Numbered from the stretch's first letter, positions 9,914 to 19,500 are shown. The stretch: DNA of 64,000 nucleotides from Acinetobacter nosocomialis (GCA_025736915.1 CP107049.1:2418001-2482000), one strand, 5' to 3'. Numbers and translations are program-made. The notes: generated by a model not told the origin, from the letters alone.

Positions 9914-10561
9914 ATGAAAGCTTATACAGTTGAACAAGGTATCGTTGCACCATTAGATCGTGCCAATGTCGATACAGATTTAATTATTCCAAAACAGTTT
10001 TTAAAATCGATTAAACGTACTGGGTTTGGCGACAACTTATTTGATGAACTTCGTTATTTAGATGAAGGTTACCCAGGTCAAGATAACTCGGTACGTCCAA
10101 AAAATCCGAACTTTGTTTTGAATCAGCCTCGTTATCAGGGCGCAACTGTTTTAATTGCTCGTACTAACTTTGGTTGTGGTTCAAGTCGTGAGCATGCACC
10201 TTGGGCATTAAACGAATATGGTTTTCGTACCGTTATTGCACCAAGCTTTGCCGATATCTTCTTTAATAACTGTTTTAAAAACGGGATGTTACCAGTCATT
10301 TTGCCTGAGAATATTGTTGATCAGTTATTTAAAGAATGTGCTGCGAATGAAGGTTATCAATTAACTATTGATTTAGCTGCGCAAGAAGTACGTACACCAA
10401 CTGGCGAAGCGTTTAAATTCGAGGTAGATCCATTTCGTAAGCATTGCTTGTTAAATGGCTTGGATGATATTGGTTTAACTCTTCAAAATGCGGATGCAAT
10501 TCGCGCTTATGAAGAAAAAACTAAACAGGTTCGTCCTTGGGTATTCCAAGAGATAAATTAA
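9914..10561 (+). CDS. leuD: 3-isopropylmalate dehydratase, small subunit
   Basis: Swivel-domain partner of LeuC. The 215-residue protein begins [31 protein letters not shown] and contains the substrate-recognition loop [15 protein letters not shown], both hallmarks of LeuD. It follows leuC by 18 bases in the same operon. It is separated from leuB by a lipoprotein gene rather than being joined directly to it. Confidence 0.96.
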   Translation: MKAYTVEQGIVAPLDRANVDTDLIIPKQFLKSIKRTGFGDNLFDELRYLDEGYPGQDNSVRPKNPNFVLNQPRYQGATVLIARTNFGCGSSREHAPWALNEYGFRTVIAPSFADIFFNNCFKNGMLPVILPENIVDQLFKECAANEGYQLTIDLAAQEVRTPTGEAFKFEVDPFRKHCLLNGLDDIGLTLQNADAIRAYEEKTKQVRPWVFQEIN

Positions 10562-10673
10562 CCTTTTGGTACATTTTAAACATAGTCATGGCGTCGTGTT
10601 CAAACTCTTGCTAACATGCTAAAGCATAACAACAGCTTAAAATTATGCACTAGATGAGGATTGGGCTTGAACA

Positions 10674-11264
10674 ATGAAGAGGAACGTTACTCATAGCTTT
10701 TTGTTGGGCCTTTGCGCAATAACACTAAGTGCTTGTCAGAGCACTCATAATGTAGTTGATACTGTTCGTATTAAGCAGGCTGAACAAGAACATTTGGGGC
10801 AAAATGCAGCAATATATTGTTCGGGCGCAAAAAGTTGCGAATTTGAACGGCTAAATGATATTACTGTTGTTGATGCACAGACACGTAGAATTAGTAATCA
10901 GGCAATTCATCAAGGAATTGTAAGATTAAATGGTTCGGTGTTGAGTCAAAGCAATAGCTTGTATCTATCTGTGCCTGCGAAACAATATGAAGTGGTGATT
11001 CGTTACTATCCGATTTCTCCAGATCGGGCAGAAACGATCCATGTTATTCACCAATTCAAAGCTAATCATCGCTATATGTTTAAAATGTACCGAGACAAAT
11101 CTAACCGTTCGGGTAGTTTGCTCAATGTTTCTGTACCAGATCCATTATGTGTTGACTTAGAGCAGGATGGGCGTGTAATTCGCCGTTTTTGTCGACCATT
11201 TGATGTAACCACAGGACTCGGTGAATTTCTCGAACAGAAAAAACTAACACCACGACAGTCATAA
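10674..11264 (+). CDS. Predicted lipoprotein of unknown function, inside the leu cluster
   Basis: A 196-residue protein with a lipoprotein signal ([21 protein letters not shown], lipobox LSAC, Cys21 lipidated). The mature part contains [13 protein letters not shown] and [19 protein letters not shown], whose paired cysteines could form disulfides in the periplasm, and it looks beta-rich. I recognise no family. It lies 112 bases after leuD and 8 bases before the longest leuB frame, so it is probably co-transcribed with leuB. Its presence between leuD and leuB has no evident link with leucine synthesis. Confidence 0.8.
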   Translation: MKRNVTHSFLLGLCAITLSACQSTHNVVDTVRIKQAEQEHLGQNAAIYCSGAKSCEFERLNDITVVDAQTRRISNQAIHQGIVRLNGSVLSQSNSLYLSVPAKQYEVVIRYYPISPDRAETIHVIHQFKANHRYMFKMYRDKSNRSGSLLNVSVPDPLCVDLEQDGRVIRRFCRPFDVTTGLGEFLEQKKLTPRQS

Positions 11265-11295
11265 CGCTGTCTTGTCTTTGAAAATGGAAAACTTC

Positions 11296-12375
11296 ATGTC
11301 TAAACAGATTTTAATTTTGGCTGGTGATGGAATTGGTCCTGAAATTGTTGGGGCAGCAGAAAAAGTATTAAATAAAGTAAATGAAAAATTTAATTTGTCG
11401 TTGACTTGGGAACATGGCCTATTGGGTGGTGCAGCGATTGATGCTCATGGTGAACCGTACCCAGCTGTAACAAGCGAGCAAGCAAAGAAAGCTGATGCCA
11501 TTTTATTAGGTGCCGTTGGCGGACCAAAATGGGACACTATTGAACGCTCTATTCGCCCTGAACGCGGTCTTTTAAAAATTCGTAGTGAACTTAACTTGTT
11601 TGCTAACTTGCGCCCAGCGATTTTATATCCACAATTAGCCGATGCTTCTAGCTTAAAGCCTGAGATTGTTGCTGGTTTAGATATTTTAATTGTTCGTGAA
11701 TTAACCGGTGGTATCTACTTTGGTCAGCCACGTGGTATCCGTGAACTCGAAAATGGTGAAAAACAAGGCTATAACACTGACGTTTATTCTGAAAGTGAAA
11801 TTAAACGCATTGCAAAAGTGGCTTTTGAACTTGCAGGATTACGTGGTGGTAAAGTTTGTTCTGTAGATAAAGCAAACGTTTTAGAAGTGACAGAGCTTTG
11901 GAAGCAAACGGTTACTGACTTACAGCAAGTAAACTATCCAAATATTCAGCTTTCACATATGTATGTGGATAATGCTGCAATGCAACTTGTACGTGCGCCT
12001 AAACAGTTTGACGTCATCGTTACTGGTAACTTGTTTGGCGATATCTTATCTGACGAAGCAGCGATGCTTACAGGTTCAATTGGTATGTTGCCATCAGCTT
12101 CTTTAGATGAAAGCGGTAAAGGCATGTATGAACCTTGTCATGGTTCGGCGCCTGATATTGCAGGTCAAAATGTGGCAAACCCATTAGCAACCATTCTTTC
12201 TGTTGCAATGATGCTTCGTTATACCTTCCGTGAAGAAGCTGCTGCTAAAGCAATTGAAGATGCAGTAGGACAAGTACTTGATCAAGGTTTCCGTACAGCC
12301 GATATTATGTCTGAAGGCATGACTAAAGTAGGTACAGCCGAGATGGGTGCAGCAGTCGTTGCCGCTCTTGCTTAA
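11296..12375 (+). CDS. leuB: 3-isopropylmalate dehydrogenase
   Basis: NAD-dependent oxidative decarboxylation of 3-isopropylmalate, third step of leucine synthesis. Family motifs are plain: [13 protein letters not shown] at the start, [23 protein letters not shown], and the metal/substrate loop [16 protein letters not shown] followed by [11 protein letters not shown]. The preferred start [12 protein letters not shown] at 11296 gives 359 residues; an upstream in-frame codon at 11272 would add eight atypical residues. A terminator follows directly. Confidence 0.95.
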   Translation: MSKQILILAGDGIGPEIVGAAEKVLNKVNEKFNLSLTWEHGLLGGAAIDAHGEPYPAVTSEQAKKADAILLGAVGGPKWDTIERSIRPERGLLKIRSELNLFANLRPAILYPQLADASSLKPEIVAGLDILIVRELTGGIYFGQPRGIRELENGEKQGYNTDVYSESEIKRIAKVAFELAGLRGGKVCSVDKANVLEVTELWKQTVTDLQQVNYPNIQLSHMYVDNAAMQLVRAPKQFDVIVTGNLFGDILSDEAAMLTGSIGMLPSASLDESGKGMYEPCHGSAPDIAGQNVANPLATILSVAMMLRYTFREEAAAKAIEDAVGQVLDQGFRTADIMSEGMTKVGTAEMGAAVVAALA

Positions 12376-12390
12376 TCGCTACTTTGGTAA

Positions 12391-12416
12391 AAAACGCAGC
12401 CTAATCGCTGCGTTTT
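12391..12416. terminator. Bidirectional terminator between leuB and the lipoprotein gene at 12434
   Basis: AAAACGCAGC pairs perfectly with GCTGCGTTTT around a six-base loop, followed by a T-run on the plus strand. The A-tract on the other side lets it serve the convergent gene as well. Confidence 0.9.
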
Positions 12417-12433
12417 TTTATTGTCGAAAAGTT

Positions 12434-12841
12434 TTAACAGGCTTTGCCCTGATATTGGATTGATTCAGCAATGTCATTTTTAAGCTGAAAAATAACTTTG
12501 CAACTAAAATTAACATCGTAAGAATTGCTTCCTAAAGACCCCGATTGAATAGGGACTGGATTACCACCCATCTCTACATTACTCACCATTGGAATGGGAA
12601 TACTTAATGGCCGTAAAATTGTGTAGATGAGTTGATTTGGTGTTTTTTGTGGAACCTGAGCAATTTGAAAACCAAGACCACGCAAGTTTATTTCTTGCTG
12701 AATGACGGTCGATGATTTGCCCAGAAAGCCTTTTAAATATTCTTGTAAATCTATAGATTGCCGTGGATGAGTTGCACAACCGTTAAAATGAATAAGTATC
12801 ACTGAGAGTAAACTTATTCGACATAGGGTCTGTATATTCAT
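12434..12841 (-). CDS. Predicted lipoprotein of unknown function
   Basis: A 135-residue protein with an N-terminal signal (MNIQTLCRISLLSVILIHFNGC) whose FNGC is a probable lipobox (Cys22). The mature region has no family I recognise; FSCKVIFQLKNDIAESIQYQGKAC carries two cysteines that may pair. The start at 12841 is preferred over 12856 because GAGAGAAAA lies directly before it. Convergent with leuB. Confidence 0.75.
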   Translation of the reverse strand: MNIQTLCRISLLSVILIHFNGCATHPRQSIDLQEYLKGFLGKSSTVIQQEINLRGLGFQIAQVPQKTPNQLIYTILRPLSIPIPMVSNVEMGGNPVPIQSGSLGSNSYDVNFSCKVIFQLKNDIAESIQYQGKAC

Positions 12842-13008
12842 TTTTCTCTCTATCACATTATATTTATTATTAGATAACGGTAGGTTGGATTGCCTGGCTT
12901 GTAAAGAAAAAAAGGGAGTTTATGATAAATGGAGAATGAGTTTATCTAGGGATTCATACTCATATCCAAAAGGCTTTATAATTATTTTGCAAAAAACTTA
13001 AGGAAAAC

Positions 13009-13383
13009 ATGATGAAAAAAATACTTTTAGCATTTTTATGCAGCTTTGGAGTAACAGCGGTATATGCCGATAATTGTGACACTACTCGTAATACTTATGA
13101 TGATATTTACTGTACAAATAAAATCTATGCGAGTGCTGATGCAGACTTGAATAAAAACTATCAGGCATTAAGAGCAAAATTGAATACGGCGCAAAAAAAT
13201 ACGCTTAAGAAGTCTCAACTTGCTTGGATACGTCAACGTGATGCTGAATGTACAGATTCAAATAGAAATAGTGTAGACGTGCAATGCCGTTTACAGACAA
13301 CGCAAGAAAGAAACCATTGGCTGCAAGAAAGATTGCGTGAATGCCAAACAGTTGGATGTAAAACCAGTCGATTAAGTGAATAA
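13009..13383 (+). CDS. LprI-type (DUF1311) periplasmic protein
   Basis: A 124-residue protein with a cleavable signal (MMKKILLAFLCSFGVTAVYA, probable cut before DNCD) and the LprI_N pattern: CDTTRNTYDDIYCTNKIYASADADLNKNYQALRAKL followed by KKSQLAWIRQRDAEC and CRLQTTQERNHWLQERL. The spaced cysteines fit the disulfide-bonded helical fold of this family, which includes a lysozyme inhibitor in mycobacteria. That specific activity is not established for such short members. AAGGAAAAC before the first ATG is a good ribosome site. Confidence 0.85.
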   Translation: MMKKILLAFLCSFGVTAVYADNCDTTRNTYDDIYCTNKIYASADADLNKNYQALRAKLNTAQKNTLKKSQLAWIRQRDAECTDSNRNSVDVQCRLQTTQERNHWLQERLRECQTVGCKTSRLSE

Positions 13384-13393
13384 ATAACGCAAT

Positions 13394-13423
13394 AAAAAAG
13401 CCACTTCATGATGTGGCTTTTTT
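13394..13423. terminator. Bidirectional terminator between the LprI-type gene and infA
   Basis: AAAAAAGCCAC and its perfect complement surround an eight-base loop. A- and T-tracts on both sides suit the two convergent genes. Confidence 0.9.
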
Positions 13424-13434
13424 GCATTCACTAA

Positions 13435-13656
13435 TTAGCGAGCACGGTACGTAATACGACCTTTAGTTAAGTCATATGGAGTCATTTCGACTTTCACACT
13501 GTCGCCAGTAAGAATACGGATATAGTGTTTACGCATTTTACCAGAAATGTGTGCAATAACTTCGTGACCGTTTTCAAGACGTACACGGAACATCGTATTA
13601 GGAAGCGTTTCGGTGACAACGCCTTCGAACTCAATGAGTTCCTCTTTATTGGCCAT
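13435..13656 (-). CDS. infA: Translation initiation factor IF-1
   Basis: The 73-residue S1-fold protein [73 protein letters not shown] is an unmistakable IF-1. It occupies the A site of the 30S subunit during initiation. It is a single-gene unit here, bounded by a terminator on one side and the divergent AraC regulator on the other. Confidence 0.97.
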   Translation of the reverse strand: MANKEELIEFEGVVTETLPNTMFRVRLENGHEVIAHISGKMRKHYIRILTGDSVKVEMTPYDLTKGRITYRAR

Positions 13657-13905
13657 AGCCTACCTGATGATCAAATTGGAAAGGCGCAAATTATAGTCAA
13701 TTTATTTAAAAAAAACAAGATAGACATCTTCTTGTTAAAGCATCTGGTTAAACTATGACTAGTAAAAAAAGATGCAATTTTTTTCACAAAACAACTCTAA
13801 TTCTGTTGTCAGTTTGGTCAATCAACGCTAATCTAAAATCATAGTTATTAGGGACTGTTCATGAAAAAAGAGTCAACAGCTCCTAAGTATCAATGAAGTA
13901 TCTAC

Positions 13906-14931
13906 ATGGAAGGGCACTGCGTGGGTCAGCTAACAGATGCATCAGTTGTATTACGTTTTGGCTATCAAGCAATTCGTCGTGCAGGATTGCCAACAGAAGA
14001 AATATTAACTAAAGCGGGAGTCGCTTTAAATCAGGTCGATACTAATGCACGTACTCCGTTAAGTGCACAGTATGCCTTTTGGACTGCAGCTCAGGAAGTC
14101 AGTAAAGATCCAGACATCGGTTTGCATTTAGGTGAACATTTGCCTTTATACCGCGGTCAGGTGATTGAACATTTATTCATTAGTAGTGAAACCTTTGGTG
14201 AAGGGCTTAAGCGAGCTTTGGCTTACCAACGTCTAATTAGTGATGCATTCGATGCAAAACTGGTGGTTGAAGATGGACGCTGCTATTTGACTAATGGTGA
14301 GCAAGTGGGAGCCGACAACCTTGTAAATCGTCATTTTTCAGAATGTGCGATTTCTGGTGTGCTTCGATTCTTCAAATTTATTACCGAAGGGCAGTTTCAT
14401 CCTATCTTCATCGATTTTAACTTTAGTGAAGGTGCTTCGGAGGATGAATATTTCCGAGTTTATGGCTGTCCGGTAAGTTTAGGGCAAAAAGAAACAAGGC
14501 TATATTTTGACCCTGCCATTTTAGACTTCCAGCTTTGGCAAGCAGAGCCTGAACTATTGCAATTGCATGAGCAGCTCGCAATTGAAAAGCTACAAGAACT
14601 GGCTCGTTATGATTTAGTAGGTGAAGTTCGTCGTGCGATTGGTTCGACACTTGAAAGTGGAGAAACCACGCTAGAAACTGTAGCAGCTCAATTAAATATT
14701 ACACCGCGCCGTTTACGGACACAGTTAAGCGAAGCAAATACTAGTTTCCAGCAAATACTTTCTGACTATCGTTGTCGTTTAGCTAAAAAACTTTTGGCAA
14801 ATACCAGTGAGAGCGTAGAGCGTATTGTGTATTTAACGGGTTTCTCTGAACCAAGTACGTTCTATCGTGCGTTTAAACGATGGACCAATGAAACACCAGT
14901 TGAGTACCGTAAGCGTAAACAACACCGTTAA
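13906..14931 (+). CDS. AraC-family regulator with arabinose-binding-like N-domain
   Basis: The 341-residue protein has an N-terminal effector domain of the type found in OruR/ArgR-like AraC proteins (TDASVVLRFGYQAIRRAGLPTEEILTKAGV, then ALWTAAQ-like and GLHLGEHLP segments) and a C-terminal double helix-turn-helix (about 235-338) with LETVAAQLNITPRRLRTQLSEANTSFQQILSDYR and VYLTGFSEPSTFYRAFKRWTNETPVEYRK. The target is unknown. ATG 13906 may not be the true start: a GTG at 13921 is preceded by GGAAGGG at good spacing and would give VGQLTDASVV, close to the usual family N-terminus. Confidence 0.88.
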   Translation: MEGHCVGQLTDASVVLRFGYQAIRRAGLPTEEILTKAGVALNQVDTNARTPLSAQYAFWTAAQEVSKDPDIGLHLGEHLPLYRGQVIEHLFISSETFGEGLKRALAYQRLISDAFDAKLVVEDGRCYLTNGEQVGADNLVNRHFSECAISGVLRFFKFITEGQFHPIFIDFNFSEGASEDEYFRVYGCPVSLGQKETRLYFDPAILDFQLWQAEPELLQLHEQLAIEKLQELARYDLVGEVRRAIGSTLESGETTLETVAAQLNITPRRLRTQLSEANTSFQQILSDYRCRLAKKLLANTSESVERIVYLTGFSEPSTFYRAFKRWTNETPVEYRKRKQHR

Positions 14932-14939
14932 TAAAAATG

Positions 14940-14967
14940 GGTTAAACCTACTCAGGTAGGTTTAACC
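14940..14967. terminator. Hairpin between convergent AraC gene and truA
   Basis: GGTTAAACCTAC pairs perfectly over 12 bp with its complement around TCAG. The truA stop codon (14948-14950) is inside the stem. There is no clear T-run on either side, so it may act as an mRNA 3'-end stabiliser as much as a terminator. Confidence 0.55.
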
Positions 14968-15745
14968 AATGGGGCCCAAGTGGTGGCTGTGGCAAGTCAA
15001 ATTGCTCGGGATAATAACATTGAATAAAGTAGAGACCGTCAGGTGGAGCCGTGACACCTGCCGCTTTACGATCTTGTGCTGCAAACATCGCATCGATATG
15101 GTCTATTTCATACATACCTTGACCAATTTCCAGTAAGCATCCAACAATATTACGCACCATATGGTGTAAAAAACCATCTGCCTGAATATCTAAGACCAAG
15201 TAGCGGCCATGTTCAAATAGACGGCAATGCGTTACATGTCGTACAGGCTTATTGGACTGGCATGCTGCTGCGCGAAAGGTTTCAAAGTTATGCGTACCTT
15301 CAAATTTGCTGGCAGCTTTAATCATCTTTTGCACATCTAGCTGTTGGTAAATGTGCGTGACCTGTTTATGTAAGAGGGCTGGGCGACAAGGAGCGTTATA
15401 AATAACATAGCGGTAACGTCGAGCCGTCGCCTTAAAGCGCGCATGAAAGTTTTCATCCATCAGTTTAATCCACTGAATGGAAATATCTTTAGGTAACTGA
15501 CTATTTGCTCCTCTTAACCATCCCGTCTCTGGACGAATGGCATTCGTATCGAAATGAGCCACCATATTCGTTGCATGTACTCCCGCATCTGTTCGGCCTG
15601 CACCGTGAAGTGCAATAGGTTCATCTGCAATTTTACTAAGTACACGCTCAATTGTTTCCTGAACGCTGGCAACGCCTGGCTGTTGTGTTTGCCAACCTCG
15701 ATATTGAACTCCGCTAAACTCAATACCGACCGCATAACGTTGCAT
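14948..15745 (-). CDS. truA: tRNA pseudouridine(38-40) synthase TruA
   Basis: The 265-residue enzyme isomerises U38-U40 in the anticodon arm of tRNAs. The catalytic Asp53 lies in GAGRTDAGVHATNMVAHFDT, and later motifs FHARFKATARRYRYVIYN and DGFLHHMVRNIVGCLLEIGQG are typical. It follows the asparaginase gene by 14 bases in the same direction. The order asd-fimV-truA is, as I recall, conserved in Pseudomonas, and here an asparaginase gene is inserted before truA. Confidence 0.96.
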   Translation of the reverse strand: MQRYAVGIEFSGVQYRGWQTQQPGVASVQETIERVLSKIADEPIALHGAGRTDAGVHATNMVAHFDTNAIRPETGWLRGANSQLPKDISIQWIKLMDENFHARFKATARRYRYVIYNAPCRPALLHKQVTHIYQQLDVQKMIKAASKFEGTHNFETFRAAACQSNKPVRHVTHCRLFEHGRYLVLDIQADGFLHHMVRNIVGCLLEIGQGMYEIDHIDAMFAAQDRKAAGVTAPPDGLYFIQCYYPEQFDLPQPPLGPHWLNLPE

Positions 15746-15759
15746 AGCTTTACCTCTAT

Positions 15760-16731
15760 TTAATGCAAATTTTCATTCCAATGGCTGAGCCATTGTTCTG
15801 GGGTTGGGTATTTTAAATAGATTTGAAGTGCTTTTGCATAAAGATCTGCATGGCTATGCGCATCATTAATGACAATTTTTGCAGTTTTGGCCCAAGCACT
15901 AATTGCATAACGTTGATCAATGCCGCCAAAGGTCACTTGTGTCGCCAGGATTGGAACACAACCATGAGCATACAGTTCATCTAAGGTTGCCAATAGTTCA
16001 GGGTTTACTGCGATATTACCTGTACCAAAGCCTTGTAACACCAAAAAGTGTGGTGGGGCAGGAAGTAAGTGACGTAATTGCTGTACCAAGTGCTGTGTTG
16101 CAATCGGTTGCATCATCCAGTTTAAAATTTGGAATGAAGCTGCTTTTTCAATTTGAGCATCTTGTACGATCAATTCATTTTGCTGAGGCGTAAACTCAGC
16201 TTCACTACTTAAACCTGAAAATGCATCGAGTTCAGTTGTATGCGTTTTTAAAGCAGTTTGTGCATGGAATACTTGATGATGGAATGCAAGATATGCACCT
16301 ACAGGTAGGGCAATCACTTGTTCTAATGCAAGATATAAGTTCTCAATTGCATCAGTAAATTCACGAGTATTATCACCTTGAACATTGAGTAACGGGTATT
16401 GGCTACCAGTAATCACAATATGACAGCTTTGGCCTAAAAAGCGGGCTAGGGTTGCAGCCGCATAACTGAGCGTATCTGTACCGTGAATAACAACGAAATG
16501 TTGATAGCCTTCAAGTTGTAGTTGTTGTATGCGTTGAATGAGGCGTAACCAATCAGGTGCAGTACATGCACTGCTATCGACAATATTAGGTGCAGCGAAG
16601 CAGTCGACTGTTAAGTGTGGGGGAATCACTTTTTCAAGTTGAGGCAAGAATTGGTCATAAGGCATCGGAGCTAAAGGTTCACCAATGCAACCAAAAGTAC
16701 CACCCATATAAAATAAGGCTATTTTTTTCAT
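15760..16731 (-). CDS. ansA: Asparaginase (cytoplasmic type)
   Basis: Hydrolyses L-asparagine to aspartate and ammonia. The 323-residue protein has the first catalytic Thr in MGGTFGCIGEPL and the second triad in FVVIHGTDTLSYAAATLARFLG; a C-terminal lysine-region equivalent is also present. No signal peptide is visible, so it should be cytoplasmic like type I enzymes. The GGTFGC motif departs a little from the common GGTIA/GGTIG. The symbol is tentative because several asparaginase paralogues exist. It lies between a terminator after the fimV part and truA. Confidence 0.85.
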   Translation of the reverse strand: MKKIALFYMGGTFGCIGEPLAPMPYDQFLPQLEKVIPPHLTVDCFAAPNIVDSSACTAPDWLRLIQRIQQLQLEGYQHFVVIHGTDTLSYAAATLARFLGQSCHIVITGSQYPLLNVQGDNTREFTDAIENLYLALEQVIALPVGAYLAFHHQVFHAQTALKTHTTELDAFSGLSSEAEFTPQQNELIVQDAQIEKAASFQILNWMMQPIATQHLVQQLRHLLPAPPHFLVLQGFGTGNIAVNPELLATLDELYAHGCVPILATQVTFGGIDQRYAISAWAKTAKIVINDAHSHADLYAKALQIYLKYPTPEQWLSHWNENLH

Positions 16732-16744
16732 ATTTTTGCAGGCA

Positions 16745-16772
16745 TAAAAAAGCAGTCATCTCTGACTGCTTA
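16745..16772 (-). terminator. Terminator after the FimV C-terminal-part gene
   Basis: On the minus strand AAGCAGTCA and its complement surround a short loop and are followed by six Ts. It separates the fimV unit from ansA-truA, which would then need read-through or its own promoter. Confidence 0.85.
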
Positions 16773-16789
16773 TGGTAAATCGAACAGTT

Positions 16790-18079
16790 CTAAGAAGCTA
16801 TGCGATTAAGTAGGTTTTTCGCATGTTGTTGTTGTTCTGTGTTGAATTTTTGCTCATCAGCCTGTAGTAAATTGCGTGCTGCTTGGTTCGCTCCAAACTT
16901 AATGTATTGCTCAGCCAACTTTAAGTCGAGCTCACTTTCATTTACTTGTTTTAATTCTGGAAAAGCTTCTAGAAGTGGATCTTCTATTTGAGCTTGCGTA
17001 ACTGCTTCATTGACTACATCTATAGGGTTTTGAGTTTCAAGCTCTGGTGCTGTAACTAACGTAGGCTCATCTAACGAAAACTCAAGTGGTGCGATCGAAG
17101 TCGCTTCTAATGGCGCTTGTTCTACGAGTGTAAATTCATCTAATGATGTAGCTTGTTCAACAGATTTCGTCTCTGAACTTGAAGGATTTAAGTCAAGGTT
17201 GAAATCTAATGCATTGACGCTACTCTCTTGATCTGCTTTTACCTCTACTGCTTGAGTTTTTTCCTCAGTTTCATGCTGAGGGGCCAAGTCAAAAGAAAAC
17301 TCTAAATCAGCTAGCTCATTTGTTTCCTTAGATGACGATACTTCTGGTTCTTGCGGAGAATTTGATACTTCTGGTTCTATAGGTTGGCTGGTATTTTCTG
17401 TAGCCGCAGTTTTTTCGAATGAAAAGTTAAATTCTAACGGTTCAACTTCAACAGCAGGTTCTTGTTTTACCGGTGTATAGTCTTTCTGCAAGTCATCAAA
17501 AGAAGCTTCAGAAGAACTTGTTGTTAACTGGTCAAACTGAGCTGTTGTATCAAGTGTATTTTTTGGCTCTTCATACGTTTGAGCCTGAGGAAAATCAATA
17601 GCATCAGGTTGTCTTGAAGACTCATATTCTTTTTGTCTTGCTTCTGCTTTAATTGCGATTTCATTTAATGCCAAGCTGCGAATATGGCTAATAAGTTGTT
17701 GAATCGCAAATTCATCTTTTTGAGCAATATGAACTTCAAGAAGTAATAAATACAATTCGTGTTGGGTATTGTCTTTCTTTAGTGCCTGATTGACTTGAGC
17801 TTCGGCCGCAGAAAACTGTTTTTCTTGAATGAGTTGTAGAATATTTTGACGAACAGCTTCTGGTACCGGACTACTTTGTGGAAGAGCAGGAGCGACTTCT
17901 TCAACTACACTAGCTTTACTTTTTTCGCGAGAGCTTTTACTCGTTTTGGTACTCGCTTTTTTACCCGCTTTTTTACTTATACTTTTTGAGGAGGTGGTCT
18001 CTTGTTTTTGGCCATTCTCACGCTTTTTTAAAACAACGGCGACCACGAGTAATATGATAAACGGAATCACATATAACAT
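16790..18079 (-). CDS. FimV-like protein, membrane plus cytoplasmic (TPR) part
   Basis: A 429-residue protein with one N-terminal membrane segment (LYVIPFIILLVVAVVLKK), a Lys/Ser-rich linker, a TPR-like helical section (about 70-150, VRQNILQLIQEKQFSAAEAQVNQALKKD), a long acidic low-complexity stretch with repeated LEFSFDL-like motifs, and a C-terminal FimV helix pair (ELDLKLAEQYIKFGANQAARNLLQADEQKF). This matches the membrane and cytoplasmic half of Pseudomonas FimV, a polar hub for type IV pili and cyclic AMP signalling. It is a separate gene here, 59 bases after the gene for the periplasmic half, with its own start. Confidence 0.8.
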   Translation of the reverse strand: MLYVIPFIILLVVAVVLKKRENGQKQETTSSKSISKKAGKKASTKTSKSSREKSKASVVEEVAPALPQSSPVPEAVRQNILQLIQEKQFSAAEAQVNQALKKDNTQHELYLLLLEVHIAQKDEFAIQQLISHIRSLALNEIAIKAEARQKEYESSRQPDAIDFPQAQTYEEPKNTLDTTAQFDQLTTSSSEASFDDLQKDYTPVKQEPAVEVEPLEFNFSFEKTAATENTSQPIEPEVSNSPQEPEVSSSKETNELADLEFSFDLAPQHETEEKTQAVEVKADQESSVNALDFNLDLNPSSSETKSVEQATSLDEFTLVEQAPLEATSIAPLEFSLDEPTLVTAPELETQNPIDVVNEAVTQAQIEDPLLEAFPELKQVNESELDLKLAEQYIKFGANQAARNLLQADEQKFNTEQQQHAKNLLNRIAS

Positions 18080-18138
18080 TACTTTCCCCTTAAAAAATAA
18101 AATTTTGCAATATAAAGCGAGCTAACTCTGGTTTTAAC

Positions 18139-19500
18139 TTAATGTTTTTGCTTGTGAGTTCGTTGCTGTGCCTGTAACTGCTGTTGTAACTCTGCCAAAC
18201 GCGCATTCAGAAGTTGAATACGTTGGTCTTTTAAACTTAAAGTTTGATTTAGTTTGGTTACATTCCTTTGTAATGTAACGGTTTTTTCTCGAGTTGTCAT
18301 AACTTTTACTGCTAACTCAGTATTGTTTTGACCTTGTTGTGTGCTCTTTTTTGCACTTCCATGAGTAGAATTTGGGCTGTTCTCTGCCACAATGCTCATT
18401 TCAGCTTGTTGTAAACGATATTTAGCTCTGCCAGAAGATGGTTTTGCTAAGTTGGCTTCACTCGATTTAGGTTTTGGATGTGAAGCTTTAGCTGTATTTG
18501 CTGCTGTTAAGTTTAGTGAAATTCCCTGACGTAAACGGTTTACATCACCTTGAATAAACGCATGTCGGTTTTGAGCTTGGATATCTCGCATGACCTTAGC
18601 CACAGGTTGTTTGGTCTGTGCTGCAATACGATTGGCAATAGTCCATAAAGACTCATTCCGTTGTACGACATATTTACCTGTAGGTGCTGGGCCTTTATAG
18701 GTGCTGATTTTTTGCTTTTTCGGTGTACTTTTACTTAATACATTTTTGTGTTGAACAGGCTTAGCTTGGGCTGCTTTTTTGACTGTAGTTGTTTGATTGT
18801 CATTGCTTGGTTTAAGAGGCGCAGATGGCTGTTTTTCTATAGCAGATGGCTCAGTACTCATTGCTGCTATAGTTTGCTGTGGCGCTTGAGTCGAAGGTTT
18901 TTCGGTAAAAGGCGTCGCAGGAGCAGAGCTACTCAAAGCCGGAGCAGATCCAGTGCTAATGTTTAGATTACGTTCATTAGCTGGAGTTTCGGCTACGGTT
19001 GTTGCTGTCTCAGCAGGTGTGTATCGAGTACTTTCAGGTAAGTTTAACGCAATGTCTTTTTCATTTACGATAAATTGCGGTGAAAGTGGACTTTCGTTAG
19101 CAGCGACCTTTTTTATAGGCGATGGCTTTAAAACGGTTTTAATATGTTGAAGACGAGTTGCATTACCTTCACTGACTTTTACGACAATATTCAGTTCAGG
19201 ATCAATAATAGGACGAGATGAGGTAATTACAATAACGCCAGAACCTTGGCCATTTTGTCGCGTATAAAAATTCAAGTTACCAGGAGGTTGATGAGTGACT
19301 CCTAAACCATTGAGATCTTCTTGCGTGGCTAAACTGACTTGCAAGGGCGTATTTGGATCGGCTTGCTGAAAATTCATTTCTGCATACAGTAATTCCCCAG
19401 GCGCAGATTGAATTTGAATAGGATCTAATGTAATCGCATAAACAGAAGGCGAAGACATAATGGTGAAAATGGCAATTTTTAATTTGTTATATGCAGTCAT
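18139..19500 (-). CDS. fimV: FimV-like protein, periplasmic LysM part
   Basis: A 453-residue protein with a signal peptide (MTAYNKLKIAIFTIMSSPSVYA), the FimV N-terminal domain (ITLDPIQIQSAPGELLYAEMNF, VVKVSEGN), a Pro/Ala/Lys-rich linker, a LysM peptidoglycan-binding domain (YVVQRNESLWTIANRIAAQTKQPVAKVMRDIQAQN, about 285-340) and a C-terminal coiled coil (about 405-450). No membrane segment follows the LysM. It is thus only the periplasmic half of a classical FimV; the rest is encoded by the next gene. Location next to asd and near truA matches the fimV locus in Pseudomonas. Role inferred: peptidoglycan anchoring for pilus assembly. Confidence 0.85.
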   Translation of the reverse strand: MTAYNKLKIAIFTIMSSPSVYAITLDPIQIQSAPGELLYAEMNFQQADPNTPLQVSLATQEDLNGLGVTHQPPGNLNFYTRQNGQGSGVIVITSSRPIIDPELNIVVKVSEGNATRLQHIKTVLKPSPIKKVAANESPLSPQFIVNEKDIALNLPESTRYTPAETATTVAETPANERNLNISTGSAPALSSSAPATPFTEKPSTQAPQQTIAAMSTEPSAIEKQPSAPLKPSNDNQTTTVKKAAQAKPVQHKNVLSKSTPKKQKISTYKGPAPTGKYVVQRNESLWTIANRIAAQTKQPVAKVMRDIQAQNRHAFIQGDVNRLRQGISLNLTAANTAKASHPKPKSSEANLAKPSSGRAKYRLQQAEMSIVAENSPNSTHGSAKKSTQQGQNNTELAVKVMTTREKTVTLQRNVTKLNQTLSLKDQRIQLLNARLAELQQQLQAQQRTHKQKH

